A stretch of DNA of 41,736 nucleotides from a virus: IMG/VR virus record IMGVR_UViG_3300025133_000246, positions 1 through 41,736 of that record. One strand, written 5' to 3'. The position numbers and the translations under genes are program-made. The notes beneath the pieces were generated by a model. That model made no database searches. It was not told the DNA's origin and saw only the letters and a list, made by a program, of their open reading frames with translations. Positions 16,689 to 23,458 of the stretch are shown here, in pieces (positions within the stretch are counted from its first letter, which is position 1; each line of letters begins with the position of its first letter).

Positions 16689-16967
16689 TTAGGAGCGAAG
16701 CGAACGAATGCGCTTCTTGGAAGCCTTAGCAGCTTCCTGCACCTTGCGAAGCTTCGAGCGAAGAACTGCCTCCTTGACCTTGAGAGCGGCCGCGTGGTCG
16801 ATCTCCTTCTCAAGAGTGTCGGCGTACTCATCAGCATCGACTTCCTTGGTCTTTGCTGCGACAGCGACGAGTTCCTTCTCATGCTTCTTCTTGTCTGCAT
16901 CCAACTTGGATGCTTCTTCAAGAATGATCTGCTTGAGGAGTGCGGGGGTGAGCTTTCGGTTAGCCAT
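16689..16967 (-). CDS. Small basic coiled-coil core protein, gp67-like position
   Basis: A 92-residue Lys/Glu/Ala-rich helical protein. The start is set at MANRKLT because GGAG lies nine nt upstream; an earlier in-frame ATG at 16976 directly abuts that site. The leader NRKLTPALLKQIILEEASK matches the window's MKLTRxxLRxxIxxE leaders, shifted by three residues, with I-L-E and L-E-E sites at residues 17-18. The rest looks like a continuous charged helix ending KKRIRSLRS. Size, charge and place by the protease recall T4 gp67, a small prohead core protein, but the assignment is positional. Confidence 0.65.
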   Translation of the reverse strand: MANRKLTPALLKQIILEEASKLDADKKKHEKELVAVAAKTKEVDADEYADTLEKEIDHAAALKVKEAVLRSKLRKVQEAAKASKKRIRSLRS

Positions 16968-17001
16968 TGTCGTCATCTCCGGACGGTAGTCGTGACAGTA
17001 G

Positions 17002-17009
17002 TATGTATG
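17002..17009 (-). promoter_or_regulatory. Putative late promoter, ATACATA, for core genes
   Basis: Reads CATACATA on the minus strand, 35 nt upstream of the start at 16967 in the gap after the 17030-17530 gene. It differs from ATASKTA only at the K position. It could provide extra transcription of the small core genes relative to terminase and portal. Confidence 0.4.
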
Positions 17010-17029
17010 CGGTTGACTGGGCTTCTGCC

Positions 17030-17530
17030 TTACTGACCTGGCAGATGATTCTTCTTAGATGCAAAGGCCAGGTGAGCCCACTTCTCTGACGAGCCTGGAG
17101 CAATCTGATCAAATACACGAGAAGGATCACCGTTCATGGTCGGACCAGATGTTGGCGAAGCCTGTCCTCCGGGTCCTGCGAGGGCATTACTTCCCAGAGC
17201 TGAGTCTTGTGCACCCAGATTCTGAAGAGACCCACGTGCTGTGTCAGAAAGAATCTCTTGCAAGATTGGATCTGACGTGATCTGATTGACGGCTGTTTCT
17301 ACGTTTCTGTCAAAATTGGGATTCGGAATCTGTCGGGGTGTATCAAGAGCTGCGGAACGGGGACGATGGAGCAGTGCTTCATTTGTGCCCAAGCTCGGAC
17401 CTCGCATTGCAACACGAGATTCTACAGACTCAGTCAAAGCTGCAGGTGAACTTGCAATCCCTTCTGCAAGAATTTCAATCAAGCATTCCTTGACGAGGCC
17501 TTTCAGAGTACCTCGTGTCATCTTCGCCAT
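17030..17530 (-). CDS. Putative prohead core/internal protein next to protease
   Basis: A 166-residue protein of unknown function. It begins MAKMTRGTLKGLVKECLIEILAE, the MKLTR-type leader with potential protease sites L-I-E (residue 19) and L-A-E (residue 23). The body is polar and rich in Asn, Pro, Ser and Gly. The end reads SEKWAHLAFASKKNHLPGQ and shares the (K/R)WA(H/Q)LA motif with the end of the scaffold protein. It begins where the protease gene stops. Leader, tail motif and position suggest a scaffold-associated substrate of the adjacent protease. Confidence 0.7.
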   Translation of the reverse strand: MAKMTRGTLKGLVKECLIEILAEGIASSPAALTESVESRVAMRGPSLGTNEALLHRPRSAALDTPRQIPNPNFDRNVETAVNQITSDPILQEILSDTARGSLQNLGAQDSALGSNALAGPGGQASPTSGPTMNGDPSRVFDQIAPGSSEKWAHLAFASKKNHLPGQ

Positions 17531-18144
17531 TAGTTCCAGCCCAAAATGTCGTTGAAGAGTCGATCTACTCGGTCACTCTTTCGGAATTGCTGCTTAAGAG
17601 CCTTAGCCTCTCGAGGTGTAATCTCTCTCCCTTCACGCATCATGAATGCGCCAGGAGTTGAAGGCTCACTAACAAAGTCCCAGCAAATGAGCTGGAAATC
17701 TTCCTGGACGACCTGGCGGTCACCATCCCGACGGGTTGAGCCCACACCTCGGGAAGAAATGCCAAGTGTTACACCGGACTCGACAAGGCTCTGGAGAATC
17801 TTCCCTGCGGGTGTGTTGAGAAGCTCGACGTCACCGTAGACATCATTGCCTTCCATCCACGCCTTGACGATGAGATGTGAGGTATTCTTGAGCTCTACGA
17901 CTGAGCTCTCAGGGTGATCACACTCTCCCAGGGCTCTACGCTCGCGAATGAACTTCTGGTAGTTCCGAACTTCGCGCTCAAGAATTGCCTTGGGATAGAC
18001 ACGTCCATTCTGATTGAGAGTGTCTGCCTTCTGCAGAATCCCACGAAGAATGATCTTTCCATCATGAGACTCTCGAGACTCCCGAATCATCTCAGTGTTG
18101 ATATCGAAGGGTGTCCACGAGTGGAGTAGGTGCTGTGCACTCAT
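17530..18144 (-). CDS. gp21: Prohead core protease, gp21-like
   Basis: A 204-residue prohead protease (T4 gp21 / herpesvirus-assemblin-like serine protease clan). The catalytic His is in GECDHP (His77) and the nucleophile in the GISSRG motif (Ser130 or Ser131); NGRVYPKAILEREV and DFVSEPSTPGAFM are further family blocks. In T4 this enzyme is activated in the prohead, cleaves scaffold, internal proteins and gp23 after (I/L)-x-E, then digests itself, making room for DNA. Here the genes directly downstream carry such sites near their N-termini. Start and stop overlap the neighbours, so translation is probably coupled. Confidence 0.92.
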   Translation of the reverse strand: MSAQHLLHSWTPFDINTEMIRESRESHDGKIILRGILQKADTLNQNGRVYPKAILEREVRNYQKFIRERRALGECDHPESSVVELKNTSHLIVKAWMEGNDVYGDVELLNTPAGKILQSLVESGVTLGISSRGVGSTRRDGDRQVVQEDFQLICWDFVSEPSTPGAFMMREGREITPREAKALKQQFRKSDRVDRLFNDILGWN

Positions 18145-18992
18145 CGGTCGGTCTCCTTGAGCTCAGCGCGAAGCTGCGAGATTGTCATGAAGCGAGTAAT
18201 TGTTTCATCATTGAGAGATTCGACGGCGAGGCTTTCAATGTCTCGCCTCACGCGGTCTGCCTTCTCATTCAGCACCTGATTCCCAGCATCACCCAGATAG
18301 CTTTCAAGCTCTTCAAGAACTCCTTCCCGGATAGCCTTCAGGTACCCAACCAGAGAGTTCTTATCAGCTGGTGTACTCATCAGAGTGTATGACCGAACAA
18401 TTTCCTTCTGCTCGGGATTGAGACCCTCGTTATATCGGTCGTTCAGCTTCTCAGACATGATACGAACTACAAGGCCGTCCGAATCTGTCTTGCCCAGTTC
18501 AGCAAGATCTGGCTCAACCTTTTCCTGGAGAAGCCAGCCGTTGACCTTCATCTCGAACTCAGCAAGACGAGCAATATCAGCTGAGTCTCCGCCGCGCCAG
18601 TCATTCAGAAGAGTCTGAATTGTGGCGAGCATCTTGTACTCGGGAATTCGCTGGTGATAGAACTTTGAATCTGCTAGTTCGTGGTTAATGCTACGAATGA
18701 GCATTGACTTTTCACGATCAAGTGCAGCAGCGTTGGACACACGAGCGACCTGCCGTGCCTCTGAGATGATTGTTTTGGCAACAGTCACAGAGCTTGCCTG
18801 TGTCTTCACAAGAGCATTGAAGAGCCGGAACTCTCGATAGAGCTCAGTTCCTGGCTTGAAGTGCCGCTTGATGATTGCTGATCCGCGTCGCACCGCATTT
18901 CGATCATCATCAACAACTCCCCGGGAAATGTACCGGAGAAGCTGCTCATAGACGATTCCGACGTTGCGCTTCTTATTGTGGGCCTTAGCCAT
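18141..18992 (-). CDS. Conserved hypothetical protein between portal and protease
   Basis: A 283-residue mostly helical protein, beginning KKRNVGIVYEQLLRYISRGVV, then IIKRHFKPGTELYREFRLFNALVKT. I recall similar proteins at the same place in marine T4-like phages. No catalytic motif is seen. T4 has the small genes 67 and 68 in this interval, but this protein is longer and not obviously related. It overlaps both neighbours by a few bases (portal stop at 18985, protease start at 18144), so the three genes are probably translated together. A structural or assembly role is likely but unproven. Confidence 0.75.
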   Translation of the reverse strand: MAKAHNKKRNVGIVYEQLLRYISRGVVDDDRNAVRRGSAIIKRHFKPGTELYREFRLFNALVKTQASSVTVAKTIISEARQVARVSNAAALDREKSMLIRSINHELADSKFYHQRIPEYKMLATIQTLLNDWRGGDSADIARLAEFEMKVNGWLLQEKVEPDLAELGKTDSDGLVVRIMSEKLNDRYNEGLNPEQKEIVRSYTLMSTPADKNSLVGYLKAIREGVLEELESYLGDAGNQVLNEKADRVRRDIESLAVESLNDETITRFMTISQLRAELKETDR

Positions 18993-21060
18993 CAGTGCTT
19001 TCTCCCAGGAGGGTTACGCCCTCGATCTCAAGATCGATGATCCCTTCCGGTGCTTCCGCTTCGGAGATCAGGGTTGGAGTCCTTGTCTTACCTATCTTCG
19101 AGCCCAGCGAACTTAACGTCGACCGAAGTCTCGTTGTCATATGAGCCTGCGACTTGATTCCCTGCTCGAGGAAGTGTTCCAGAGGATCAAGCTCAGCTGC
19201 TTCTTTGAAGGGGTCTCCCGTGAGACGTCCCTTATCGAAGGGATCATTGATAGAGTCGCCTGGGCGATCGTGGCTTGCCATTCTCTTCAGATCAGGCATT
19301 GCAAGAGCCTCTGATCCGTTGTGGCGCTGGCGTCGGCGATTCCGAAGAGTCTTGTCAATCAGACTCTGTGCCTTAACTGGAGCATCGTCATCATTGAGAG
19401 ATAGCTTGAAGCGTTCATCGTCATCATCGTCATCTGCCTCTTCGAGACTTGAAAGAAGTCCTCCAGCTCGACGGGACTGGCCAGCATCAAGGTCCTTGGG
19501 CTCTTCGTCGTCTCCGCCATCAGCACTGTCTTCACCATCCAGGCCCGGGAGATCATCTTCCTCACCTTCTTCGCCGAGGTCGAGGTCGGGCAATCCGAGA
19601 CCTCCTCCACCGCCACCTCCGCCGAAGCCACCACCTCCGCCGCCCCCGCCGAGTTCTCCATCAGGAACACCGAGCTGCTCGAGCTCCATATCGATTTGCT
19701 TATCTTCGGCGCGGCCTCGCTCGATTCGATCGATCTCATCATCTGTCAAGCCCATGATATTCTTGCGAATCCAATACTTGTCGACAATTCCTTCGGGTGC
19801 CGCCGCAGCAATGTCAAATCGCATACGATGAAGCTCAAGCTTCTGCTGCTGAGCGATTGTAGACGGGTTCGAGAGCTTCAGCTCAAAGTCGAGAAGGTCT
19901 TCGCCCTCAAAACCGTGACAAAAGAGGTGAATGATGGCAAGCTTGTTGAGCTCTGAGAGAATCGTTCGCTGGATACGAGCAATCGTACGAGAGAATCGAA
20001 TGTCTTCCTGGGAGAGTGTTGCCTTGGACCCGAGGGATTCATCATAACCCAGGTAAGCCTTCGGGACCTTGAGTGCCGAGAATAGCTTCTTCTGAATGTA
20101 CTCGACGTCCTCAATGGCTGTGACGTTGGTACCACCCGCAAGAGTCTCAATCTTGGTTCCTGTCTCGAGGCCACGAATGGGAATGAAGTAGTCTTCGTCA
20201 ACGCTTAGCGGGTTGTACCGAAGATCGACTCGCCCTGAGCCTTGGTCGATGACCTGATTGCTTCGAAGGATTCCGCGAGCCTGCTCCATGTAGTTCGGAA
20301 CATCCTCGGGCGGGACGTTACCAACATCGATGTAGAAAACGCGACGCTCAGGAGACCGGACGACGCGGTAGACCAGCATCGCATCTTCAATGAGAATAAG
20401 CTGGCGCCAGATACGACGTGCAGACTCAAGAACTGACGAGCCGTAAGGCATGAATGCGTCGTTACCCATTAGACGCATGTGGGTTACCTGCCAGTTCTCA
20501 AGAATCTGGTTTCCCTGTGTAACCCATCGGAATCGGACAGCGAGAGGATCCTGGGGATCAAATCCTTCTTCACGCTCGATCTCATTCACAGCGATCGGGA
20601 AAACGTTCTGGACGCCGTACTGTGTTGAGACGTCGTTGAACAGGAAGAGATCACCGTACTTGACCAGGTCACGCACCCAAGGAGTCAGATTGAACTCCAC
20701 GTTAAGGGTGTCGTAGAAGAGGTCGTGCAGAATCTGCTTGATCTGCCTGTTCTCGGAGTACACGTGAAGTGCCCGACCCTTGTCATCTGCACTCGAAGTC
20801 TCTTCAGCGTAGATGTCAAGAGCAGACGCAATCTCAGGCGTGTACTCCATCTCGCTGTAGTCGGAGTACCTTGCCATTCTGTCGTACGTGCCATACGCAG
20901 ACATAGCAGAGCTGTAGACGTGACTGAGGGTCTTCTTGAAAACCTCATGTGCCGTCGAGACATCATTCTGCTTAAAGGCCTTGACCCGTCGCTTAATGAC
21001 GGGCCCACTCCTAAAGAGATGCGTTAGCCGCTGAAACAGATTGTCGGACTTTCGCGCCAT
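18985..21060 (-). CDS. gp20: Portal protein, gp20-like, with glycine-rich acidic extension
   Basis: A 691-residue portal protein, the dodecameric vertex ring through which DNA enters and leaves the head. The first 460 residues correspond to T4 gp20 (524 residues): SDYSEMEYTPEIASALDIYAEE, FLFNDVSTQYGV, VYRVVRSPERRVFYIDVGNVPP, VEYIQKKLFSALKVPKAYLGYDE and DIRFSRTIARIQRTI. After residue about 470 there is an unusual extension: two octaglycine runs, then a long Asp/Glu-rich stretch, an RRxRR patch and a polar C-terminal tail. It follows the terminase gene by 11 nt. The ribosome site is weak, suggesting coupling to terminase. Confidence 0.93.
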   Translation of the reverse strand: MARKSDNLFQRLTHLFRSGPVIKRRVKAFKQNDVSTAHEVFKKTLSHVYSSAMSAYGTYDRMARYSDYSEMEYTPEIASALDIYAEETSSADDKGRALHVYSENRQIKQILHDLFYDTLNVEFNLTPWVRDLVKYGDLFLFNDVSTQYGVQNVFPIAVNEIEREEGFDPQDPLAVRFRWVTQGNQILENWQVTHMRLMGNDAFMPYGSSVLESARRIWRQLILIEDAMLVYRVVRSPERRVFYIDVGNVPPEDVPNYMEQARGILRSNQVIDQGSGRVDLRYNPLSVDEDYFIPIRGLETGTKIETLAGGTNVTAIEDVEYIQKKLFSALKVPKAYLGYDESLGSKATLSQEDIRFSRTIARIQRTILSELNKLAIIHLFCHGFEGEDLLDFELKLSNPSTIAQQQKLELHRMRFDIAAAAPEGIVDKYWIRKNIMGLTDDEIDRIERGRAEDKQIDMELEQLGVPDGELGGGGGGGGFGGGGGGGGLGLPDLDLGEEGEEDDLPGLDGEDSADGGDDEEPKDLDAGQSRRAGGLLSSLEEADDDDDDERFKLSLNDDDAPVKAQSLIDKTLRNRRRQRHNGSEALAMPDLKRMASHDRPGDSINDPFDKGRLTGDPFKEAAELDPLEHFLEQGIKSQAHMTTRLRSTLSSLGSKIGKTRTPTLISEAEAPEGIIDLEIEGVTLLGESTDG

Positions 21061-21071
21061 TCTTTACTCAG

Positions 21072-22682
21072 TCAAAAGAGCCAGCTGAGATCTCTGGAAG
21101 CGTTTCTGACTCGACGGGTCTTGTCATCAACGGGTGCCAGAGTATCTGTGCCAGGCTTAATGGGAAGGAAGGGATCCCAGTGTTGCTTACCAGCGCCTCG
21201 AACGTCAGGGGCCTGATACTCCTTGCGAGTCAGACCCATCCCAGCGAGCATTGCGCTGTTCAATTCGTTCGAGTACTTGCCGTAGTCACCGTTACCCTCG
21301 TAGAACCAATTTCCGATTGCGAACGAAATGACCAGGTCATCATTAGCACCGCGCTGGGCTTGCGCCTTGCCATTTTCCCAGACGAACTGCTTGAGCTCAT
21401 CGTGGAATCGACTGGAATAGATGCGAAGACCCTTGTTTCGAATGACCTCTTCCATCTTGGCGAGGATTAGATTTCGAGTCTTCGCTGTCGTGGGGAATCC
21501 TGCCTTGGACAGATCCTGGGGCGGGATGTAGTCACCAATGTATGCCGTCTTGCGAGCATCATGGTAGTAGAGCTTCGGGTAACCCGCGTCTTTAAGCTTG
21601 CCACAGACATGGTAGCCGTAGCTATTGTTCTCCGGAACCGCAAGAGCATTCATGTACCGTCGACCCGTCTCGTAGATCAGATCAGCAAATCGGTCAGGAG
21701 GCAGCTTTCCCTTGTACTCAGCAACTACCTCGCCGGCTGTTGTGTCGATGACATGGAAGGTGCTAAAGTCTTTTCCATCGCCTCGAGCAACGTCTGCTGA
21801 GATAACGTAGTTGTGAGAAGCCAGTGGTTCCTTCCACGCCCATCCATTACGATCAGGAGCGAACTTGGACCGCGGTGGCTGGACCATTGCACCAATCCAG
21901 GCGATGTCATCGCCGTCGAGCATAGTATCGCCTGACGCTAGGAAGTCACACAGGTACTCCTGTGCAATCTTCCGCTTGGCGAAGTTCTTGGTCTCATTTT
22001 CGAACCAAGCCTGATCTCTTTCTGGGTGCACATCCCATGGTAGACGGATGTCGTTGAACTCGTTAAGTCCCGCCTCAGCATCAGTGTAAAGTTTGTGGTA
22101 TTGGCCACCCACACCCTTCGGAGTTGACAGAATAATGGCTCGGCCACCTGTGCTCAACGTCGGGTAAAGTCCTGTCCACAAGTCGTCGAAGTTCTTAATG
22201 AAAGCGGCTTCATCGATGATGAGGAGCGAAATTGCTTCTGAGCGGCCCGCATCGTCTGACGTTGGAATTGCCTTGATGCTTGAGCCGTTGCTAAACGTCA
22301 CCTCCTGCTTGTTCATCCCGATGATCTTCGGAAGAATAAGCCAGCGTGGAAGATTGTTCAGGACAACCTTGACCTTCTTGATGATGTTCTGTGCAACTGT
22401 CTGCTTCGTAGCAATGATAAGAAGGTTTTGATCCTTCTGAAAAAGAGCAAGCCAGGTGCAGTAAGCGGCGACGAGAGTTGAGATTCCAAGCTGTCGTGCT
22501 TTTAGAATAACATTGAGACGATGCTCAATGAAGTCCTGGACGCAGTCATCCTGGAAGGGAAACGTCTTAAACGGGATAAGACCCTTCGTTGGATGCTGAA
22601 TCTTGCAGTAGCTGTTGAAGAAGTAGTCGGGATTCTTCCCGCACTTCACAATCTCCTGCACTTGAGCGCGATTAACTGCCAT
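21072..22682 (-). CDS. terL: Terminase large subunit, gp17-like
   Basis: A 536-residue packaging motor with ATPase and nuclease domains. The ATPase entry is KARQLGIST (residues 61-69), a deviant Walker A with Lys at the front rather than the GKT of T4 gp17. Walker B is LLIIDE (152-157), followed by a coupling motif region around LSTPKG (184-189). The C-terminal RNase-H-like nuclease has acidic residues at D296 (ISADVARGD), E350 (AVPENN) and D447/D448 (ANDDLV). It translocates DNA into the prohead through the portal encoded just downstream and cuts the concatemer. The ATG overlaps the end of the preceding gene. Confidence 0.95.
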   Translation of the reverse strand: MAVNRAQVQEIVKCGKNPDYFFNSYCKIQHPTKGLIPFKTFPFQDDCVQDFIEHRLNVILKARQLGISTLVAAYCTWLALFQKDQNLLIIATKQTVAQNIIKKVKVVLNNLPRWLILPKIIGMNKQEVTFSNGSSIKAIPTSDDAGRSEAISLLIIDEAAFIKNFDDLWTGLYPTLSTGGRAIILSTPKGVGGQYHKLYTDAEAGLNEFNDIRLPWDVHPERDQAWFENETKNFAKRKIAQEYLCDFLASGDTMLDGDDIAWIGAMVQPPRSKFAPDRNGWAWKEPLASHNYVISADVARGDGKDFSTFHVIDTTAGEVVAEYKGKLPPDRFADLIYETGRRYMNALAVPENNSYGYHVCGKLKDAGYPKLYYHDARKTAYIGDYIPPQDLSKAGFPTTAKTRNLILAKMEEVIRNKGLRIYSSRFHDELKQFVWENGKAQAQRGANDDLVISFAIGNWFYEGNGDYGKYSNELNSAMLAGMGLTRKEYQAPDVRGAGKQHWDPFLPIKPGTDTLAPVDDKTRRVRNASRDLSWLF

Positions 22683-23068
22683 CAGCCGAGATCCACGAAC
22701 GTAATGTGGCGGTAGTACGCAGTACGCTTGGGAGAGATGTGAGGCTGCAAACTGACCATCTCAACAGAAGGAACAGTGTTCTTGACCTTCGTCTTAAGAG
22801 CATGGCCAATCTCAGCCTTGAACTCCTTCTTGATCTCGGCTAGATACTTCCCAGTGACCTGCACAGCCTCGTTCTCGAGAGCGGGCATCTGCTGGCTCAT
22901 AGCATGGTCAGATGCGAATGTCACCAACGTAACGTACGAAACCTTCAAGGCTTCGCCTCCAATGATTTCGCACTTAAGCGACATCGTGGGCGCCTTTGCG
23001 GTTGATGAACGTCCCCAGGTCGAGTTAGCGATGTTTCCCAGAACTCGAACTTCTTCAAGTGTCAGCAT
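22682..23068 (-). CDS. Conserved hypothetical protein upstream of terminase
   Basis: A 128-residue protein with blocks APTMSLKCEIIGGEALKVSYVTLVTFAS and PHISPKRTAYYRHITFVDLG, joined by a helical acidic segment. I recall like proteins in marine T4-like phages but not their function. Its place just before terL would suit a terminase small subunit, yet no helix-turn-helix or gp16-like pattern is evident, so I do not make that call. AAGGAG precedes the ATG, and an ATACTTA element lies 25 nt upstream, making this the first gene of the packaging and head operon. Confidence 0.7.
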   Translation of the reverse strand: MLTLEEVRVLGNIANSTWGRSSTAKAPTMSLKCEIIGGEALKVSYVTLVTFASDHAMSQQMPALENEAVQVTGKYLAEIKKEFKAEIGHALKTKVKNTVPSVEMVSLQPHISPKRTAYYRHITFVDLG

Positions 23069-23092
23069 TGTTGCTCCTTAAGCGGCAGTACG

Positions 23093-23100
23093 TAAGTATC
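23093..23100 (-). promoter_or_regulatory. Putative late promoter, ATACTTA, for packaging/head operon
   Basis: Reads GATACTTA on the minus strand, 25 nt upstream of the 22682-23068 gene, in the gap that separates the replication/recombination cassette from the late head genes. It matches ATASKTA exactly. Confidence 0.55.
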
Positions 23101-23103
23101 CCC

Positions 23104-23421
23104 TCACTCGATCGGAAGTCTGATCGGTGAAGACTGTCGCCTCGCAATCTCGTGGTCGACGTCATCTTGCGAAGGGCGCCAACCCTCCATCCACGTGCTT
23201 CGCCGAGACTCTGCCCATCGAGATGCACACCAAGAGCAACACTGAAACTCTCTGTACAGACGGGAATCATCTGCATCTCGCATGATGATTCTGCAAACAG
23301 GACAATCCAGCGGAACGTGGGACTGTTCTCCTGTCGGAACAATCACATCGAATCCAGCCGGATGCTGTCGGTATTTACGCGACCTGCTAATCGGTCGCCA
23401 GATTTCTGAGGGAGAGGTCAG
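23104..23421 (-). CDS. Zinc-ribbon protein with probable CTG start
   Basis: A 105-residue protein of unknown function, read from CTG at 23421. No ATG, GTG or TTG lies near the true N-terminus, but AGGAG sits six nt before this CTG and the first 25 codons read as convincing protein (TSPSEIWRPISRSRKYRQHPAGFD). The shorter GTG start at 23346 has no good ribosome site. A four-cysteine cluster (CPVCRIIM, then CCSWCASRWAES) suggests a zinc ribbon, followed by EGWRPS. I recall related small proteins in marine T4-like phages. A 9-bp hairpin spans the ribosome site and start. It follows the gp47/gp46 fusion by about 37 nt. Confidence 0.65.
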   Translation of the reverse strand: MTSPSEIWRPISRSRKYRQHPAGFDVIVPTGEQSHVPLDCPVCRIIMRDADDSRLYREFQCCSWCASRWAESRRSTWMEGWRPSQDDVDHEIARRQSSPIRLPIE

Positions 23422-23440
23422 CTTTCACTCCTGACCTCTC
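23412..23440 (-). promoter_or_regulatory. Hairpin holding the ribosome site of the zinc-ribbon gene
   Basis: A perfect 9-bp inverted repeat (GAGAGGTCA/TGACCTCTC) with an 11-nt loop. On the minus strand the loop contains GGAG and the CTG start lies at the loop-stem border, so the hairpin displays the ribosome site while partly pairing the start codon. It is 18 nt after the gp47/gp46 stop and lacks a T-run, so it is unlikely to be an intrinsic terminator. Confidence 0.55.
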
Positions 23441-23458
23441 GATCCTATGTCAGGCAGC

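Noticed and set aside
22682-23068. Terminase small subunit (gp16-like)
   Set aside because: Position fits, but no helix-turn-helix or gp16-like sequence is visible, so it is left as a conserved hypothetical.
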